Positions 8,601 to 17,580 of a stretch of DNA of 64,000 bases are shown here, piece by piece (position 1 is the stretch's first letter; every line of letters starts with the position of its first letter). Source of the stretch: Polaromonas sp. (GTDB taxonomy: Bacteria; Pseudomonadota; Gammaproteobacteria; Burkholderiales; Burkholderiaceae_C); contig JAKFXR010000062.1 of NCBI GenBank assembly GCA_021731285.1, forward strand, positions 1 through 64,000, given 5' to 3'. The notes beneath the pieces were generated by a model. It was not told the origin of the DNA, ran no database searches, and was given only the letters and a program-made list of their open reading frames with translations. The position numbers and the translations under genes are program-made.

Positions 8601-10100
8601 CGTCAAAACGAGACACTGATCGAGAACGTCAGGTTGCGCGAGGAAGTCGAGCGGATCGCGCGGCACGATATCAAGACACCCCTGAACAGCATCATCGCCG
8701 TGCCCCGCCTGTTGCGGGAAGAGCGGCGTCTGACGAAAGAAGCAGATGAGTTGCTCGGAATCGTTGAACGCGCGGGTTATCGCATTTTGAGCATGGTCAA
8801 CCTTTCGCTCGACCTGTACAAGATGGAGCAGGGCAGCTACATCTTCCGCCCTGATGCGGTGGATCTGGTGGACCTGATCGACAAGGTGGCGGTGGACATC
8901 CGCAGCCACGCAGAGTCCAAGAACGTCAGCCTGCGTCTGGTGTCTCGCGATGGCCAGGCTTTCGCCTGGGCAGAGGAGTTGCTGTGTTATTCGCTGATTG
9001 CCAACCTGCTGAAAAATGCAGTGGAGGCGTCGCCAGAAGGTGCCACGGTCAGTGTTTCCCTTGAAGCGCTGGCGGGTACGGACAAGGTGGTTTTGCATAT
9101 TCACAACCTGGGGGTGGTGCCTGCTTCCATCCGCGACAGTTTCTTCACAAAATACGCCACTGCCGGCAAAGCCAGTGGCACGGGCCTCGGGACTTATTCG
9201 GCGCGGCTCATGGCGCGTACCCAGGACGGTGACGTCACCATGAAGACTTCGCAAGCTGAAGGCACCACCATTTCAGTGACCCTGCGGTCAGCGCCTGCAG
9301 GAAAAATCCCCACCACGGCCAGACACGCCAGTGAGCGACGCGACCATCGCTTGATGCCTTTGGTGAGCCTTCCCGCCCTGAAGGTGTTGCTGGTGGACGA
9401 CGATGAGTACAACCTGCTGATCGTCCGGCGCTTCCTGCCTTCCCCGCCGCTGCAGGTCAGTACGGCCTTCAACGGCCGTGTGGCGCTGGAGATGGCGCTG
9501 GAACTGACGCCGGATGTGGTGTTCATGGACCTGGACATGCCCATCATGGGTGGGCTGGAAGCCATCGGCAAGCTGCGCCGGCAGGAAGTTGCGGCCGGGT
9601 GCCGGCGCTCCTATGCCGTCGTCCTGTCGTCGCATGAGGACGACGAGACCCGGGACCGCTGCGTGGCTGCAGGCTTTGACCACTACCTGACCAAACCCGT
9701 GACGCGCGACCTCATCCAGAAGACCTTGCTTGATTTTGTGGCCCGGTCCCTTGGCGACAGCGCAAACGGGCTGGAGGTGGATACCGGTCCCGCAACGGTG
9801 GTGATCGATCCGGAGATATTCGACCTGATGGACAGCTTCCTGCTGTCGCGCCGGCAACTGCTGGATGCGATGGATGAGGCCATCGCATCGGGAGATCGCG
9901 ATGCTTTTGGCCGCATGGCGCACCAGCTCGCAGGAAGTTTTGCGCTCTACGGTTTCCAGTGGGCGTCAGACCTTGGCAAACAGCTTGAAACGGCTTCTCC
10001 AAGCATCGATCGCGCTCTCGCTGCTGTGCAGGTGCAAGCGCTGCGCCAGCACTTGCAGTCGGTCCGTCTGGTGGCGGGAGCTGGGGAGCAAAAGAGCTGA
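5682..10100 (+). CDS. Hybrid histidine kinase: 7TMR-DISM, four PAS, HisKA, HATPase, receiver, Hpt
   Basis: A 1472-residue membrane sensor. Order: signal peptide (1-28); periplasmic 7TMR-DISM-type extracellular domain (about 35-190); seven hydrophobic segments (about 200-415); PAS1 (about 427-550), PAS2 (557-680), PAS3 (682-815) and PAS4 (825-960); a coiled coil; HisKA with phospho-acceptor H995 in ARHDIKTPLN; a HATPase with N-box N1112 (NLLKNAVEA) and GTGLGTYSA; a receiver starting LLVDDDE near 1237 with phospho-acceptor D1283; and a C-terminal Hpt with H1414 in HQLAGS. PAS1, 3 and 4 resemble each other (DWD and EMLGY/EIRGY blocks). The module is a complete internal phosphorelay. The next gene encodes a lone receiver. 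The ligand is unknown; its place between urt and ureD hints at nitrogen but proves nothing. Confidence 0.93.
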   Translation: MAVFSRAFFVRMALCLALAPGWVVPAMASAKPVQAHAGQLDLTQWDFERDGTASLAGDWLFRWRSFDDPLIAQADDGKAAGGLLIPVPGSWHGLAIAGVPAGSDGYGTYRLQVKCDSRLTGLALALPTQHSAMRLFVNGRELASQGSPGATASSSRPAVSQQYVALAGVSCPLNIVVHVSNFDHRRGGLVRGMQLGTQQQMLQRREFGLIRDMLALGGVGLMSILPILFFFWRRTEKAPLYFGLYCLSTSVVIGMSGERVLLPLLAPLGWDVYLRLMFLGFFGGLVMFPRFVHALYPAEFGRRPRQLVDGLGLAGGLLVLLTPARIFTQTVPLLIAGAVILTVYLVYVLTRAALRRRGGSPVILLGGFAVLAVVITHDMLYFRNLLSTYWTPFGLLAFALAPGVTLARRVSRALAAEELRTIEQRERTNLLVRATKAGLLDWDAIANVTTYSDRYKEMLGYPAGAADLPEFNTLVHPEDSARVRQSFLDELRDRSVRSGTRHHKPRSYRLRRADGDFAWVHAEGIALIGDDGRTLRFICSFIDITESKRHEIEMSNQAKFIADLFDTVPMGLALRGPDKRYLVVNKTWELYLGAKREDVIGKTLEQAVPPEEVELVEALDREVLALGPGATIGPHENTFRGRRYAQTRTAMADSEGRLIGILVASVDIHEKYLAEQALAVERDRLQLLVRSTKAGFGDWDARSDTVSYTARFKEMLGYPGDSDTASWPSIFEMMHPEDREAAHEQFRKMIRRKSSSEPEQEPGEPMSYRLRRADGSYIWIHAEGISQVDEQGRTRRFITSYLDVTAFHEQEEALRAQIELTRTEQRRLDLVVRGARVGIVDWDGRTHETYYSPRFREIRGYAPDADTSDWPDYFKVMIHPEDQGRVIRRWVPFIRGQGPEGPHGEFYSPEEYRLLRTDGSYAWVQVSGIAVRDETGFVLRWIAAIIDVSERRAQEQALHASHDQIAAQAAQLERQNETLIENVRLREEVERIARHDIKTPLNSIIAVPRLLREERRLTKEADELLGIVERAGYRILSMVNLSLDLYKMEQGSYIFRPDAVDLVDLIDKVAVDIRSHAESKNVSLRLVSRDGQAFAWAEELLCYSLIANLLKNAVEASPEGATVSVSLEALAGTDKVVLHIHNLGVVPASIRDSFFTKYATAGKASGTGLGTYSARLMARTQDGDVTMKTSQAEGTTISVTLRSAPAGKIPTTARHASERRDHRLMPLVSLPALKVLLVDDDEYNLLIVRRFLPSPPLQVSTAFNGRVALEMALELTPDVVFMDLDMPIMGGLEAIGKLRRQEVAAGCRRSYAVVLSSHEDDETRDRCVAAGFDHYLTKPVTRDLIQKTLLDFVARSLGDSANGLEVDTGPATVVIDPEIFDLMDSFLLSRRQLLDAMDEAIASGDRDAFGRMAHQLAGSFALYGFQWASDLGKQLETASPSIDRALAAVQVQALRQHLQSVRLVAGAGEQKS

Positions 10101-10158
10101 CGTTGGGTTCAGGCCATGCATGCTGCTGTACCATCCAAAAAAACTCAGGAGCGTTGAA

Positions 10159-10533
10159 GTGGATGTGAAAAAAAAGGTTCTGGTGGTCGATGACGATGAG
10201 ACCGTTGTCGCCTACCTTGTCGCCAGGCTGACCAGACATTACGACCTGGTGAGCACCACGGACCCCCGCAAAGCACTCTCGCTGGCCAGGTCAGAATGCC
10301 CCGACTTGATCCTGTGCGACATCGACATGCCGGGCATGAGCGGCGGCGATGTGGTTGCAGCGCTGGCGCTTGATCCGCAGACTTTTTCGATTCCCGTCAT
10401 GTACCTCACCGCCCTGGTGTCGCCGGAAGAAACCCGGGACATGGACGGCTACGTCGGTGGCAGGCCCGGCATCGCCAAGAAAGCACCGTTGTCGGAGTTG
10501 CTCAGCCGCATGGAAGGGCTGATCGCCAACTGA
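10159..10533 (+). CDS. Single-domain response regulator (CheY-like)
   Basis: Receiver-only protein of about 124 residues. It begins VDVKKKVLVVDDDE, has the phospho-acceptor Asp in LCDIDMPGMSGG (about residue 54) and an acidic cluster DDDE near residue 12. The start is the GTG at 10159, 7 bases after AGGAG; the frame is open further upstream but that part overlaps the kinase in another frame and is not conserved-looking. No output domain follows. It lies 58 bases after the hybrid kinase on the same strand and is the natural acceptor of that kinase's Hpt domain (inference). The loop SPEETRDMDGYVGGRPG before the usual Lys region is unusual. Confidence 0.85.
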   Translation: MDVKKKVLVVDDDETVVAYLVARLTRHYDLVSTTDPRKALSLARSECPDLILCDIDMPGMSGGDVVAALALDPQTFSIPVMYLTALVSPEETRDMDGYVGGRPGIAKKAPLSELLSRMEGLIAN

Positions 10534-10539
10534 CGGGGC

Positions 10540-11376
10540 TCAGGTAGACCAGATGCGCGGGGGAGGCGCTGTCTCGTTCCACAACTCGCGACGCCATACA
10601 TGCCACACCTGCTTGAGTAAATCCATCGCCGGTTCAACCAGCGGCGCGAGCACGCGTACCATCACCACGCGCGCATGCGGACTGGTGGCGCCTGCGGTGG
10701 TCTTCAAGGCGTGGGCCGACAGCACTTGCCGGGCCACATCCAGAGCGAGCTCGCGCCGTTGGCGATCCAGTCCGGTACCCGCAGCAAAAAACAGCGTGGC
10801 GATGCAGCGTTGCCCGGCCAGGCCCAGCGGGCTGTTCAGAAGCAGTTCATCTGCGGCACGCAGGCGGGCGTGTTCCAGCCAGATCCCGGGCATCTCGATG
10901 CGCTGGCAAAAGCTGCCCTGCTCAAAGGGCTGGCCTGCAGCAGGCAGGCCCAGTGCAGTCACGTCCCACCCCATCATTTCACTGTCGGCTGCCAGGTCCA
11001 GCGTCAAATGATTTTCGGCCAGGCAACCGCTGTAGCACAGCGCCTCCATGGGCAGCCATTCCATGCGTGCGCCAGTCGCAAGCCTGATGCTTGTACGCTG
11101 TACGGCGCTCTCGCCCAGTGACCGGTAAAAGCGTGTTGCGCCCGGTGTGGTGATCAGGCCGCGGCTGCCGGTCCCAGCGCTGATCTCAATCGTCAATGTG
11201 TCACCCCCCACCAGGCCACCGGGTGGATGAACCAGCACGTTGTGGCATGTTCCCGGGCCTTCCGGGTAAAGGCTTTGCAGGATGCGCAAGGGGCCGTCGT
11301 GCCGGAAACGGGCCACCGTTTTGGTGTCCTGCAAACTGTAGTCCAGTGAGAGTGTCGCGTTCCAGGGCATGGCCAA
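10540..11376 (-). CDS. ureD: Urease accessory protein UreD
   Basis: UreD (UreH) is a chaperone that binds apo-urease with UreF and UreG during nickel incorporation. 278 residues, with the motifs HPPGGLVGGD near residue 50, TTPGATRFYRS near 77 and WLPMEALCYSG near 107, which are diagnostic of UreD. It is transcribed opposite to urtBCDE and converges with the response regulator, 6 bases away. No ureA, ureB, ureC, ureE, ureF or ureG is in the window, which is unusual because ureD normally heads ureDABC. The reading frame looks intact. Confidence 0.93.
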   Translation of the reverse strand: MAMPWNATLSLDYSLQDTKTVARFRHDGPLRILQSLYPEGPGTCHNVLVHPPGGLVGGDTLTIEISAGTGSRGLITTPGATRFYRSLGESAVQRTSIRLATGARMEWLPMEALCYSGCLAENHLTLDLAADSEMMGWDVTALGLPAAGQPFEQGSFCQRIEMPGIWLEHARLRAADELLLNSPLGLAGQRCIATLFFAAGTGLDRQRRELALDVARQVLSAHALKTTAGATSPHARVVMVRVLAPLVEPAMDLLKQVWHVWRRELWNETAPPPRIWST

Positions 11377-11428
11377 GTCTACCGCGCACGGGTTTGTGTC
11401 AGCCGCTAGCCAGGAACAAATTCAATGC

Positions 11429-11460
11429 AAAAAAAAGCAGCCCGGGGGCTGCTTTTTTTT
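11429..11460. terminator. Bidirectional intrinsic terminator between rne and ureD
   Basis: Stem GCAGCCC/GGGCTGC at 11437-11452, flanked by a run of A on the left and eight T on the right, so it works in both directions. On the minus strand it lies 13 bases after the rne stop and ends the rne transcript ahead of ureD. Confidence 0.85.
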
Positions 11461-11472
11461 CCGGGTGCCGGC

Positions 11473-14400
11473 TTACTCTGTACGTTCACCTGCTTGTGGC
11501 GCGGTCTGTTCAAACGCCAGTTGTGTGTCGCGAAGATCGCGTTTGGTCTCGACCAGCATCAGCGGCGCATTGTCGGGCTGCGGCGCGGGAGGGCGCACGC
11601 GCGGCACGTGAACCGGCCTGGCTTCTGCGGCCATGGCAGCCTGGACCTCGGCAATTTTTGCAGCATCGGAGTTGACCCATTGCAAGCCTGAAGCGCTGGC
11701 CACCTGAGCGAGATCCTGCAGCGGCAGGTCGTAGGTCTGAACCTTGGGCAGCGCACGTGTTGCGCTTGCAGGTCCGACGGCCGCCGGCGCTGTGAAAACT
11801 GGCGGCGCAACTGGCGCAACCGGTGAGACCGGTGCGTCTGGTGCAAGGTAAGGCGCGACCGGAGCTGTTGGCGCTACAAATTCAGTAGCAAGAAGTGCTG
11901 GTCGTTCCTGGGCAAAAGGCGGATTTTGTTCAGGATTTTCAGTGCTGACCGGGGTTGCGCCTTCCTGAGCGGCGGCGGGTTGATCGCCACGCTCTCCACG
12001 CTCACGCCTGTCACGGCCGTAGCGGTCGCGGCTGCGGCGGTCGCGCGGCTGGCGGTCCTGTCCTTCTTCCTGTCCTTCGGCGCGCGGCTGGGCATCAGCA
12101 GAAGAAGAGGGCATGCCGTTGCCCGCTTCGCCCAGTCCTGCCACCACACCGGGGTGGGCGGCGTCAAAACTGTCGGCCTGGGCTGCTGCTTCCGGTGCGG
12201 CACCGCTGTCGCTGCGCTCGTCCCGACGCTCGTTGCGACGGCCATTGCCACGTTCGCGGCGTCCCTGTCCGTCTGCACGGGGCTCATTGCGACCGCCTTC
12301 CTGTGCCGGGCGTTCCTGGCGTTGGGGTGCGGCGCTGTCATTCATGGCCGCTGCCATGGCTGCCTGATTGGCCAGTGCCAGGTCCTGCTGTTCTGCATCA
12401 CGCACCGGTGTGCCGCGCTCACCCCCACGGTCGCCACCGCGCTCGCCGCGGCCACGGCGGCTGCGCTCGCCACGGCCCTCGTTGCCAGCCTGGCCCTCAG
12501 GGCGTTCTGCGCGTTCTGGCCGCGCTTCCTGGTTACGTCCATCATTGCGGGCTTCGCCGGCGGGCCGTTCCTGGCGGGCGCCATCGGCGTTGCGGTCGCG
12601 ACGCTCTCCGGTACGTCCTTCGCCGCGCTCAGTGCGTTCTCCGCGCTGGTCCGGCCGGCCTTCGCCGCGTCCTTCTGCAGGTCGTCCCTCGCCACGTCCG
12701 CCGCGTCCACCGCGCCGTCCATCACGTCCGCCGCGCTCATTGCGATCACCCCGGTCGCCGCGTGCATCGCGGCGTGGCTCGCCGCTGCGTTCTTCTTTCT
12801 TCGGTTCGCCGGCCGGTACGCTAGCAGGCGTCGGCTCTGCGCCGCCGAACAGGCCTTTGAGCCAGGCGAAAAAACCGCTTTCTGCAGGCGCCGCAGGCAC
12901 GGCACGGACGGGTGCCCGGACAGCAACCGGTGCAATTTCAGGTACAGGTTTGGGCATGGCAACCGGTGCCGGTGCGTCGGGCAACACGCCCTTGATCACA
13001 GGCTCCTGCTTGTTGTGCTTTTCCTGGCTGCGGCGGGTCACCGTGGTCGGGTCTTCCATCTCTTCGGCCATCTTGTAGCTGGCCTCGATGTTGTCCAGCC
13101 GCGGGTCGTCGTGTTTCAGGCGCTCAAGCTTGTAGTTCGGCGTTTCAAGTGTCTTGTTCGGCACGAGCAGCACATTGATGCGCTGCTTCATTTCGATCTT
13201 GGCGATTTCCGAACGCTTTTCGTTCAGCAGGAAAGACGCCACATCCACCGGGACCTGGCACAACACGGAGGCCGTGCTGTCTTTCATGGACTCTTCCTGG
13301 ATGATGCGCAGGATCTGCAATGCCGAGCTTTCGGTGTCGCGGATATGGCCGGAGCCGCCGCAACGCGGGCAGGGAATCGATGCGCCTTCCGACAGGGCAG
13401 GGCGCAGGCGCTGGCGGCTCATTTCCATGAGGCCGAACTTGCTGATGGTGCCGAACTGCACGCGCGCGCGGTCCTGGCGCAGCGCGTCGCGCAGGCGGTT
13501 TTCAACATCGCGGCGGTTGCGCGACTCTTCCATGTCGATGAAGTCGATGACGATCAAGCCACCCAGATCGCGCAAGCGCATCTGGCGCGCGACTTCGTCG
13601 GCAGCTTCGAGGTTGGTGCGGGTGGCGGTCTCTTCAATGTCGCCGCCCTTGATGGCGCGGGCCGAGTTGACGTCGACGGAAACCAGGGCTTCGGTGTGGT
13701 CAATCACGATGGCGCCGCCGGACGGCAACTGCACCGTGCGGGCGTAAGCCGACTCGATCTGGTGCTCGATCTGGAAGCGCGAGAACAGCGGCGCGTCGTC
13801 GCGGTAGCGTTTGACGCGGTGCTCGTGCTCGGGCATCACGTGGGCCATGAACTGGCGCGCCTGTTCGTAGACGTCGTCGGTGTCGAACAGGATGTCGCCG
13901 ATGTCGCTGTTGAAGTAGTCGCGAATGGCGCGGATCACGAGACTCGATTCCTGGTAAATCAGGAAGGCGCCCTTGCCCTCTTTGCCGGCGCCATCGATGG
14001 CGGTCCAGAGCTTGATCAGGTAGTTCAGGTCCCACTGCAGCTCGGCGGCGCTGCGGCCAATGCCGGCGGTGCGGGCGATGATGCTGGCGCCGGCCGGGTA
14101 CTCCAGCTGGTCCATGTTTTCCTTGAGCTCGGCCCGGTCGTCGCCCTCGATGCGGCGGCTCACGCCACCACCGCGCGGGTTGTTGGGCATCAGCACAACG
14201 TACCGGCCGGCCAGCGACACAAACGTGGTCAGGGCTGCGCCCTTGTTGCCGCGTTCTTCCTTTTCGACCTGGACCAGAATTTCCTGGCCTTCGCGGATCA
14301 CGTCCTGGATGCGGGCCTGGCTGACCGACACACCCTGGGCAAAGTATTGCTTGGAGATTTCCTTGAAGGGCAAAAAGCCGTGGCGGTCTTCGCCGTAGTC

Positions 14401-14574
14401 GACAAAGCAGGCTTCAAGCGATGGCTCGACGCGTGTGACGACGGCCTTGTAGATGTTGCCCTTGCGCTGTTCGCGCCCTTCAATTTCGATTTCGTAGTCG
14501 AGGAGTTTTTGTCCGTCGACGATGGCCAGGCGGCGTTCTTCCGACTGAGTGGCATTGACCAGCATGCGTTTCAT
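11473..14574 (-). CDS. rne: Ribonuclease E
   Basis: Essential endoribonuclease for mRNA decay and rRNA/tRNA maturation, and scaffold of the degradosome. 1033 residues. It begins [20 protein letters not shown] and has an S1 domain (about 35-125). The catalytic DNase I-like core has Asp at 301 (SVDVNSA) and 344 (IDFIDM), and the zinc-link [10 protein letters not shown] has Cys 402 and 405. From about 510 the protein is a disordered Arg/Gly/Glu-rich region (repeats such as [13 protein letters not shown]) followed by a Pro/Ala-rich tail to the conserved short C-terminal motifs. An AAGGA site precedes the ATG. Large plus-strand open frames over the low-complexity half are shadows. Confidence 0.96.
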   Translation of the reverse strand: MKRMLVNATQSEERRLAIVDGQKLLDYEIEIEGREQRKGNIYKAVVTRVEPSLEACFVDYGEDRHGFLPFKEISKQYFAQGVSVSQARIQDVIREGQEILVQVEKEERGNKGAALTTFVSLAGRYVVLMPNNPRGGGVSRRIEGDDRAELKENMDQLEYPAGASIIARTAGIGRSAAELQWDLNYLIKLWTAIDGAGKEGKGAFLIYQESSLVIRAIRDYFNSDIGDILFDTDDVYEQARQFMAHVMPEHEHRVKRYRDDAPLFSRFQIEHQIESAYARTVQLPSGGAIVIDHTEALVSVDVNSARAIKGGDIEETATRTNLEAADEVARQMRLRDLGGLIVIDFIDMEESRNRRDVENRLRDALRQDRARVQFGTISKFGLMEMSRQRLRPALSEGASIPCPRCGGSGHIRDTESSALQILRIIQEESMKDSTASVLCQVPVDVASFLLNEKRSEIAKIEMKQRINVLLVPNKTLETPNYKLERLKHDDPRLDNIEASYKMAEEMEDPTTVTRRSQEKHNKQEPVIKGVLPDAPAPVAMPKPVPEIAPVAVRAPVRAVPAAPAESGFFAWLKGLFGGAEPTPASVPAGEPKKEERSGEPRRDARGDRGDRNERGGRDGRRGGRGGRGEGRPAEGRGEGRPDQRGERTERGEGRTGERRDRNADGARQERPAGEARNDGRNQEARPERAERPEGQAGNEGRGERSRRGRGERGGDRGGERGTPVRDAEQQDLALANQAAMAAAMNDSAAPQRQERPAQEGGRNEPRADGQGRRERGNGRRNERRDERSDSGAAPEAAAQADSFDAAHPGVVAGLGEAGNGMPSSSADAQPRAEGQEEGQDRQPRDRRSRDRYGRDRRERGERGDQPAAAQEGATPVSTENPEQNPPFAQERPALLATEFVAPTAPVAPYLAPDAPVSPVAPVAPPVFTAPAAVGPASATRALPKVQTYDLPLQDLAQVASASGLQWVNSDAAKIAEVQAAMAAEARPVHVPRVRPPAPQPDNAPLMLVETKRDLRDTQLAFEQTAPQAGERTE

Positions 14575-15238
14575 GGGTTTTCCTTCGTTCTTCTGTTCTC
14601 AAACATCACTGCCCAAAAAATGGGCAAACGACGCCGGAGCAGACGTTGTGCGAACGTGGGGAATTGCCGGAGAGCCTTTGACGGCGCTACAGCGACCGGA
14701 AATAAAAACCGGTCAGCTGAGCAGTCTGGGCGTAGGCGCGTGGATGGGGTGGCTCGGGGTCTGAGAGAAGTTTGCTATATAAAAAATAGCAAATGGAGTC
14801 CGCAGGACAAGGGCCAACGGCTGATTCATGCCTGAAAGCAGGGCTGAAAAGCGCCGCCGGCATGTGTTCATCAGTGTTGTCAGTGTTGTCAAAGGGCTGC
14901 CCGTTCAAAGACCAGATTCACCTGGATCCGTACCCAGCCCGCGGGGCTGGACACATTTATTCCGTAGTTGTGTTCGCATAACGTCGACTCATCTGCACCG
15001 CATTTTTCCGCCGCGGGGTGCCTGGCACCATGCGCTTGCGGACATTTGCCGTCAGTGGCATCGACCTTCCAGCGAGGCTGTTGGCAGTGTGCTGATGGAT
15101 GTGTGGACTAAACTCCCAGACAAATCAACCACTTACAGCTTGTCGCTAGTGAAACACATTATAGGTGCAGGTTTGGGGAAAACACGGCGCCCGGGTAAAC
15201 CCCCGGCAGCGCCCGTTCTTTCCCGTGCGGCCCCTTCT
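14575..15238. promoter_or_regulatory. rne/rluC divergent intergenic region with rne leader hairpin
   Basis: 664 bases between divergent rne and rluC. A stem-loop TGCCCA-AAAAA-TGGGCA lies at 14610-14626, within the presumed rne 5' UTR about 36-52 bases before the start codon. RNase E autoregulates through 5' UTR hairpins in Escherichia coli, so this is a candidate for a similar element (inference). A second AT-rich hairpin, GCTATATAAAAAATAGC, is at about 14773-14789. A plus-strand frame through 14828-15238 continues into rluC, but its composition (His/Ser/Arg-rich, no family similarity I recognise) suggests it is untranslated. No convincing -35/-10 pair was found by eye. Confidence 0.5.
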
Positions 15239-16324
15239 ATGCCACCCCTCCAGGAGAGCGTCCTGTCCAGGCAGACGGCGCGGTCCGGTCCGGCCTTGCC
15301 TCAAGCGACATTTGTAACGGTAGACGCCGACTTTGCCGGCCAGCGCCTGGACAATTTCCTGATCCGCCAGCTCAAGGGAGTGCCCAAAACCCATGTGTAC
15401 CGCATCATTCGCAGCGGCGAAGTTCGCGTCAACAAGGGCAGGGCGCAGGCCGATACCCGCATTGAGGCGGGTGACATCATTCGTCTGCCGCCGGTGCGCA
15501 CCTCGGAGCGTGCCGATGAAAAAGCCCGGGTCATGGCAGTTGAAGTCGCCCGCCATGGCGCTGCTTCCAGCGTGGGGGGGTTCGCACCTTCGCGCGAATT
15601 CCCCATCCTGTTTGAAGACGAGCACCTGCTGGCCATCGACAAACCCGCGGGTGTCGCCGTGCACGGTGGTAGCGGTGTGGCTTTTGGCGTGATCGAGCAG
15701 TTGCGCATGGCGCGGCCTGAGGTGAAATTCCTGGAACTGGTGCACCGCCTGGACCGTGAGACCAGCGGTATCTTGCTGATTGCCAAAAAGCGCATGGCGC
15801 TGAAAAACCTCCAGGAACAGTTTCGGGAGCGCGAAACCGACAAGATTTATCTGGCGCTGGTCAGCGGTGCGTGGCCCGCCAACAAAAAGGTTCTGGACAA
15901 ACCACTTCAGAAATACTTGCTGCCCGACGGTGAACGCCGCGTGAGGGTGGTGAACAAGGAACATCCGGACGCCATGCGCTCCGTGACGCTGGTCAAGGTC
16001 AAGTCAGCGCTGGCATTGTCGGGCCGCAGCTTTTCCCTGCTCGAAGTCACCATCAAGACCGGCCGCACCCATCAGATCCGTGTGCATCTGGCCAGCGAAG
16101 GCCATCCGATTGCCGGTGACGACAAGTACGGCGACTTCGAACTCAATAAAACCCTGCAAAAAGAGGCTGCCGGCCTCAGCCTGAAACGCATGTTTCTTCA
16201 TGCCTGGCGGTTAAAGTTCACCCACCCTTCCAGCGGTAAACGCATTGAATTGCTGGCCGCGCTCCCCCCCGATCTTGAGAGTTTTTCCGCCAATGCCACG
16301 CCTGACCCTGGAGCCCCCGGTTAA
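15239..16324 (+). CDS. rluC: 23S rRNA pseudouridine synthase, RluC/RluD family
   Basis: Pseudouridine synthase modifying 23S rRNA uridines. An S4 RNA-binding domain (QRLDNFLIRQLKGVPKTHVY) is followed by the RluA-family catalytic domain with the signature HRLDRETSG, whose Asp is the nucleophile, then GRTHQIRVHL and DDKYGD. Divergent from rne, an order widely conserved in beta- and gammaproteobacteria, where the partner is RluC. The start is uncertain: the ATG at 15239 gives 361 residues, near the family length plus a short N-terminal extension. In-frame GTG 15149 and TTG 15296 are alternatives; none has a clear ribosome binding site. Confidence 0.9.
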   Translation: MPPLQESVLSRQTARSGPALPQATFVTVDADFAGQRLDNFLIRQLKGVPKTHVYRIIRSGEVRVNKGRAQADTRIEAGDIIRLPPVRTSERADEKARVMAVEVARHGAASSVGGFAPSREFPILFEDEHLLAIDKPAGVAVHGGSGVAFGVIEQLRMARPEVKFLELVHRLDRETSGILLIAKKRMALKNLQEQFRERETDKIYLALVSGAWPANKKVLDKPLQKYLLPDGERRVRVVNKEHPDAMRSVTLVKVKSALALSGRSFSLLEVTIKTGRTHQIRVHLASEGHPIAGDDKYGDFELNKTLQKEAAGLSLKRMFLHAWRLKFTHPSSGKRIELLAALPPDLESFSANATPDPGAPG

Positions 16325-16540
16325 CCGCTCATTTTCCGTTGGCTAAACCGATGAAGACCTACCTATTTATGCACGCACGAGTTTGCCATTTGAGCGACGG
16401 CGCTACGCCCCCGATTGCGCCGCCCTGGCGCGCGCTGGCAGCGTTGCTCCTCCTTGCGGACTGGAGTCCGCAGCGTCGTCTCGCCTCGCCATCCCACCCC
16501 ATGACGGCCCAATCGGGCGCGCCAAACCGGGGGGGCCAGG
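16325..16540. other. rluC-HAD intergenic stretch
   Basis: 216 bases, GC-rich, without a recognisable gene, terminator or promoter. A 70-codon open frame crosses it but resembles nothing I know and overlaps the start of the downstream phosphatase in another frame. Confidence 0.4.
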
Positions 16541-17191
16541 GTGAACTTTGACCTGATCGCTTTCGACTGGGACGGCACGCTGTTCGACTCCACAAAAATC
16601 ATCGTGCGCTGCATCCAGGCCGCAGTCCGTGACGTGGGCGGGACTGTGCCGACCGACGAGGCGGCGGGCTATGTGATCGGGCTCGGACTGATGCAGGCCC
16701 TGGCGCACGCCGCCCCGGATGTGCCGCAGGACAAATACCCTGAACTGGGTGCGCGTTATCGGCATCACTACATGGGTCACATCAACGACATCAGCCTGTT
16801 TGAGGGTGTGCTGCCCATGCTGGCCGAGCTCAAGGGCCGAGGGCATCTGCTGGCCGTGGCCACCGGCAAGAGCCGCCACGGGCTCAACGAGGCCCTGCAC
16901 GCGGTTGAGCTGAGGGGGCGATTTGACGGCTCGCGCACAGCCGATGAAACTGCCGGCAAGCCGCACCCGCGCATGTTGAACGAGCTGATGGAGGAGTTCC
17001 AGGTCACGCCGCAACGCACGCTGATGATCGGAGACACCACCCATGACCTGCAGATGGCGCTTAACGCGGGTTGTGCCAGCGTGGGGGTGAGCTACGGCGC
17101 CCATGAAAGCGCTGCCTTCAGCGCCCTCAAGCCCCGGTGCATTGCGCATTCGGTGCAGGAGCTGCGCGACTGGCTGCTGCAGAACGCCTAG
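16541..17191 (+). CDS. HAD-superfamily hydrolase (phosphoglycolate phosphatase-like, HAD-IA)
   Basis: 216 residues with the HAD motifs in order: motif I FDWDGTLFDS (nucleophile D9 and acid D11), motif II VATGKSR, a Lys in ETAGKPHPRML, and motif IV IGDTTHDLQMA. A helical cap sits between motifs I and II, as in the Gph/PgmB subfamily. The substrate cannot be told from sequence. The start is GTG at 16541, with GGGGCCAGG just before it. The Rieske gene starts 2 bases after the stop, so the two are likely co-transcribed. This HAD downstream of rluC is a common Burkholderiales arrangement. Confidence 0.9.
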   Translation: MNFDLIAFDWDGTLFDSTKIIVRCIQAAVRDVGGTVPTDEAAGYVIGLGLMQALAHAAPDVPQDKYPELGARYRHHYMGHINDISLFEGVLPMLAELKGRGHLLAVATGKSRHGLNEALHAVELRGRFDGSRTADETAGKPHPRMLNELMEEFQVTPQRTLMIGDTTHDLQMALNAGCASVGVSYGAHESAAFSALKPRCIAHSVQELRDWLLQNA

Positions 17192-17193
17192 TC

Positions 17194-17571
17194 ATGCCAG
17201 ACCCGGCCAACACTGCCATTCCCCTGTGCCGGGCCAGCGAGCTGGTCGATGGTGGCCAAGCCGTGCCTTTTGATGTCAATTACGCTGGCCAGACCTGCCG
17301 CGCCTTCGCCATCCGGTATGAAGGTCAGGCGCATGCTTACCTGAACCGCTGCAGCCATGTGGCGATGGAGCTGGACTGGCAGCCCAACCGGGTGTTCGAC
17401 GACAGTGGGCAATGGCTGCTCTGCGCCAGCCATGGCGCAGCCTACCAGCCTGCTACGGGTGAGTGCAGCGGCGGCCCCTGCCGCGGCGGACTTGTAAAAA
17501 TCGGACTTTCTGAACGGGATGGCCTTGTTTTCTGGCACTCCTCCTACAAACTTAAAACAATTGAGTTCTAA
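17194..17571 (+). CDS. Rieske [2Fe-2S] domain protein
   Basis: Small soluble Rieske-type protein of 125 residues. The cluster ligands are C53-S-H55 (NRCSHVAMELD) and C77-x-x-H80 (LLCASHGAAY). There is no membrane segment or oxygenase partner nearby, so it is probably a free-standing ferredoxin-like electron carrier. CSH replaces the more common CPH in the first ligand box. The ATG at 17194 was chosen because an upstream in-frame start would run into the HAD gene. It is 9 bases upstream of sppA, suggesting an operon HAD-Rieske-sppA. The biological partner is unknown. Confidence 0.88.
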   Translation: MPDPANTAIPLCRASELVDGGQAVPFDVNYAGQTCRAFAIRYEGQAHAYLNRCSHVAMELDWQPNRVFDDSGQWLLCASHGAAYQPATGECSGGPCRGGLVKIGLSERDGLVFWHSSYKLKTIEF

Positions 17572-17580
17572 ACTACGCCC

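Noticed and set aside
11926-14835. 969-codon open frame on the plus strand opposite rne
   Set aside because: rne is a clear RNase E with all active-site residues; the antisense frame is an artefact of its GC-biased, Arg/Gly-rich low-complexity half.
14828-15238. N-terminal extension of RluC by 137 residues
   Set aside because: Composition unlike RluC or any exported protein I know; family members begin near the S4 domain.
16339-16551. 70-codon frame between rluC and the HAD gene
   Set aside because: Overlaps the HAD start in another frame and shows no features.
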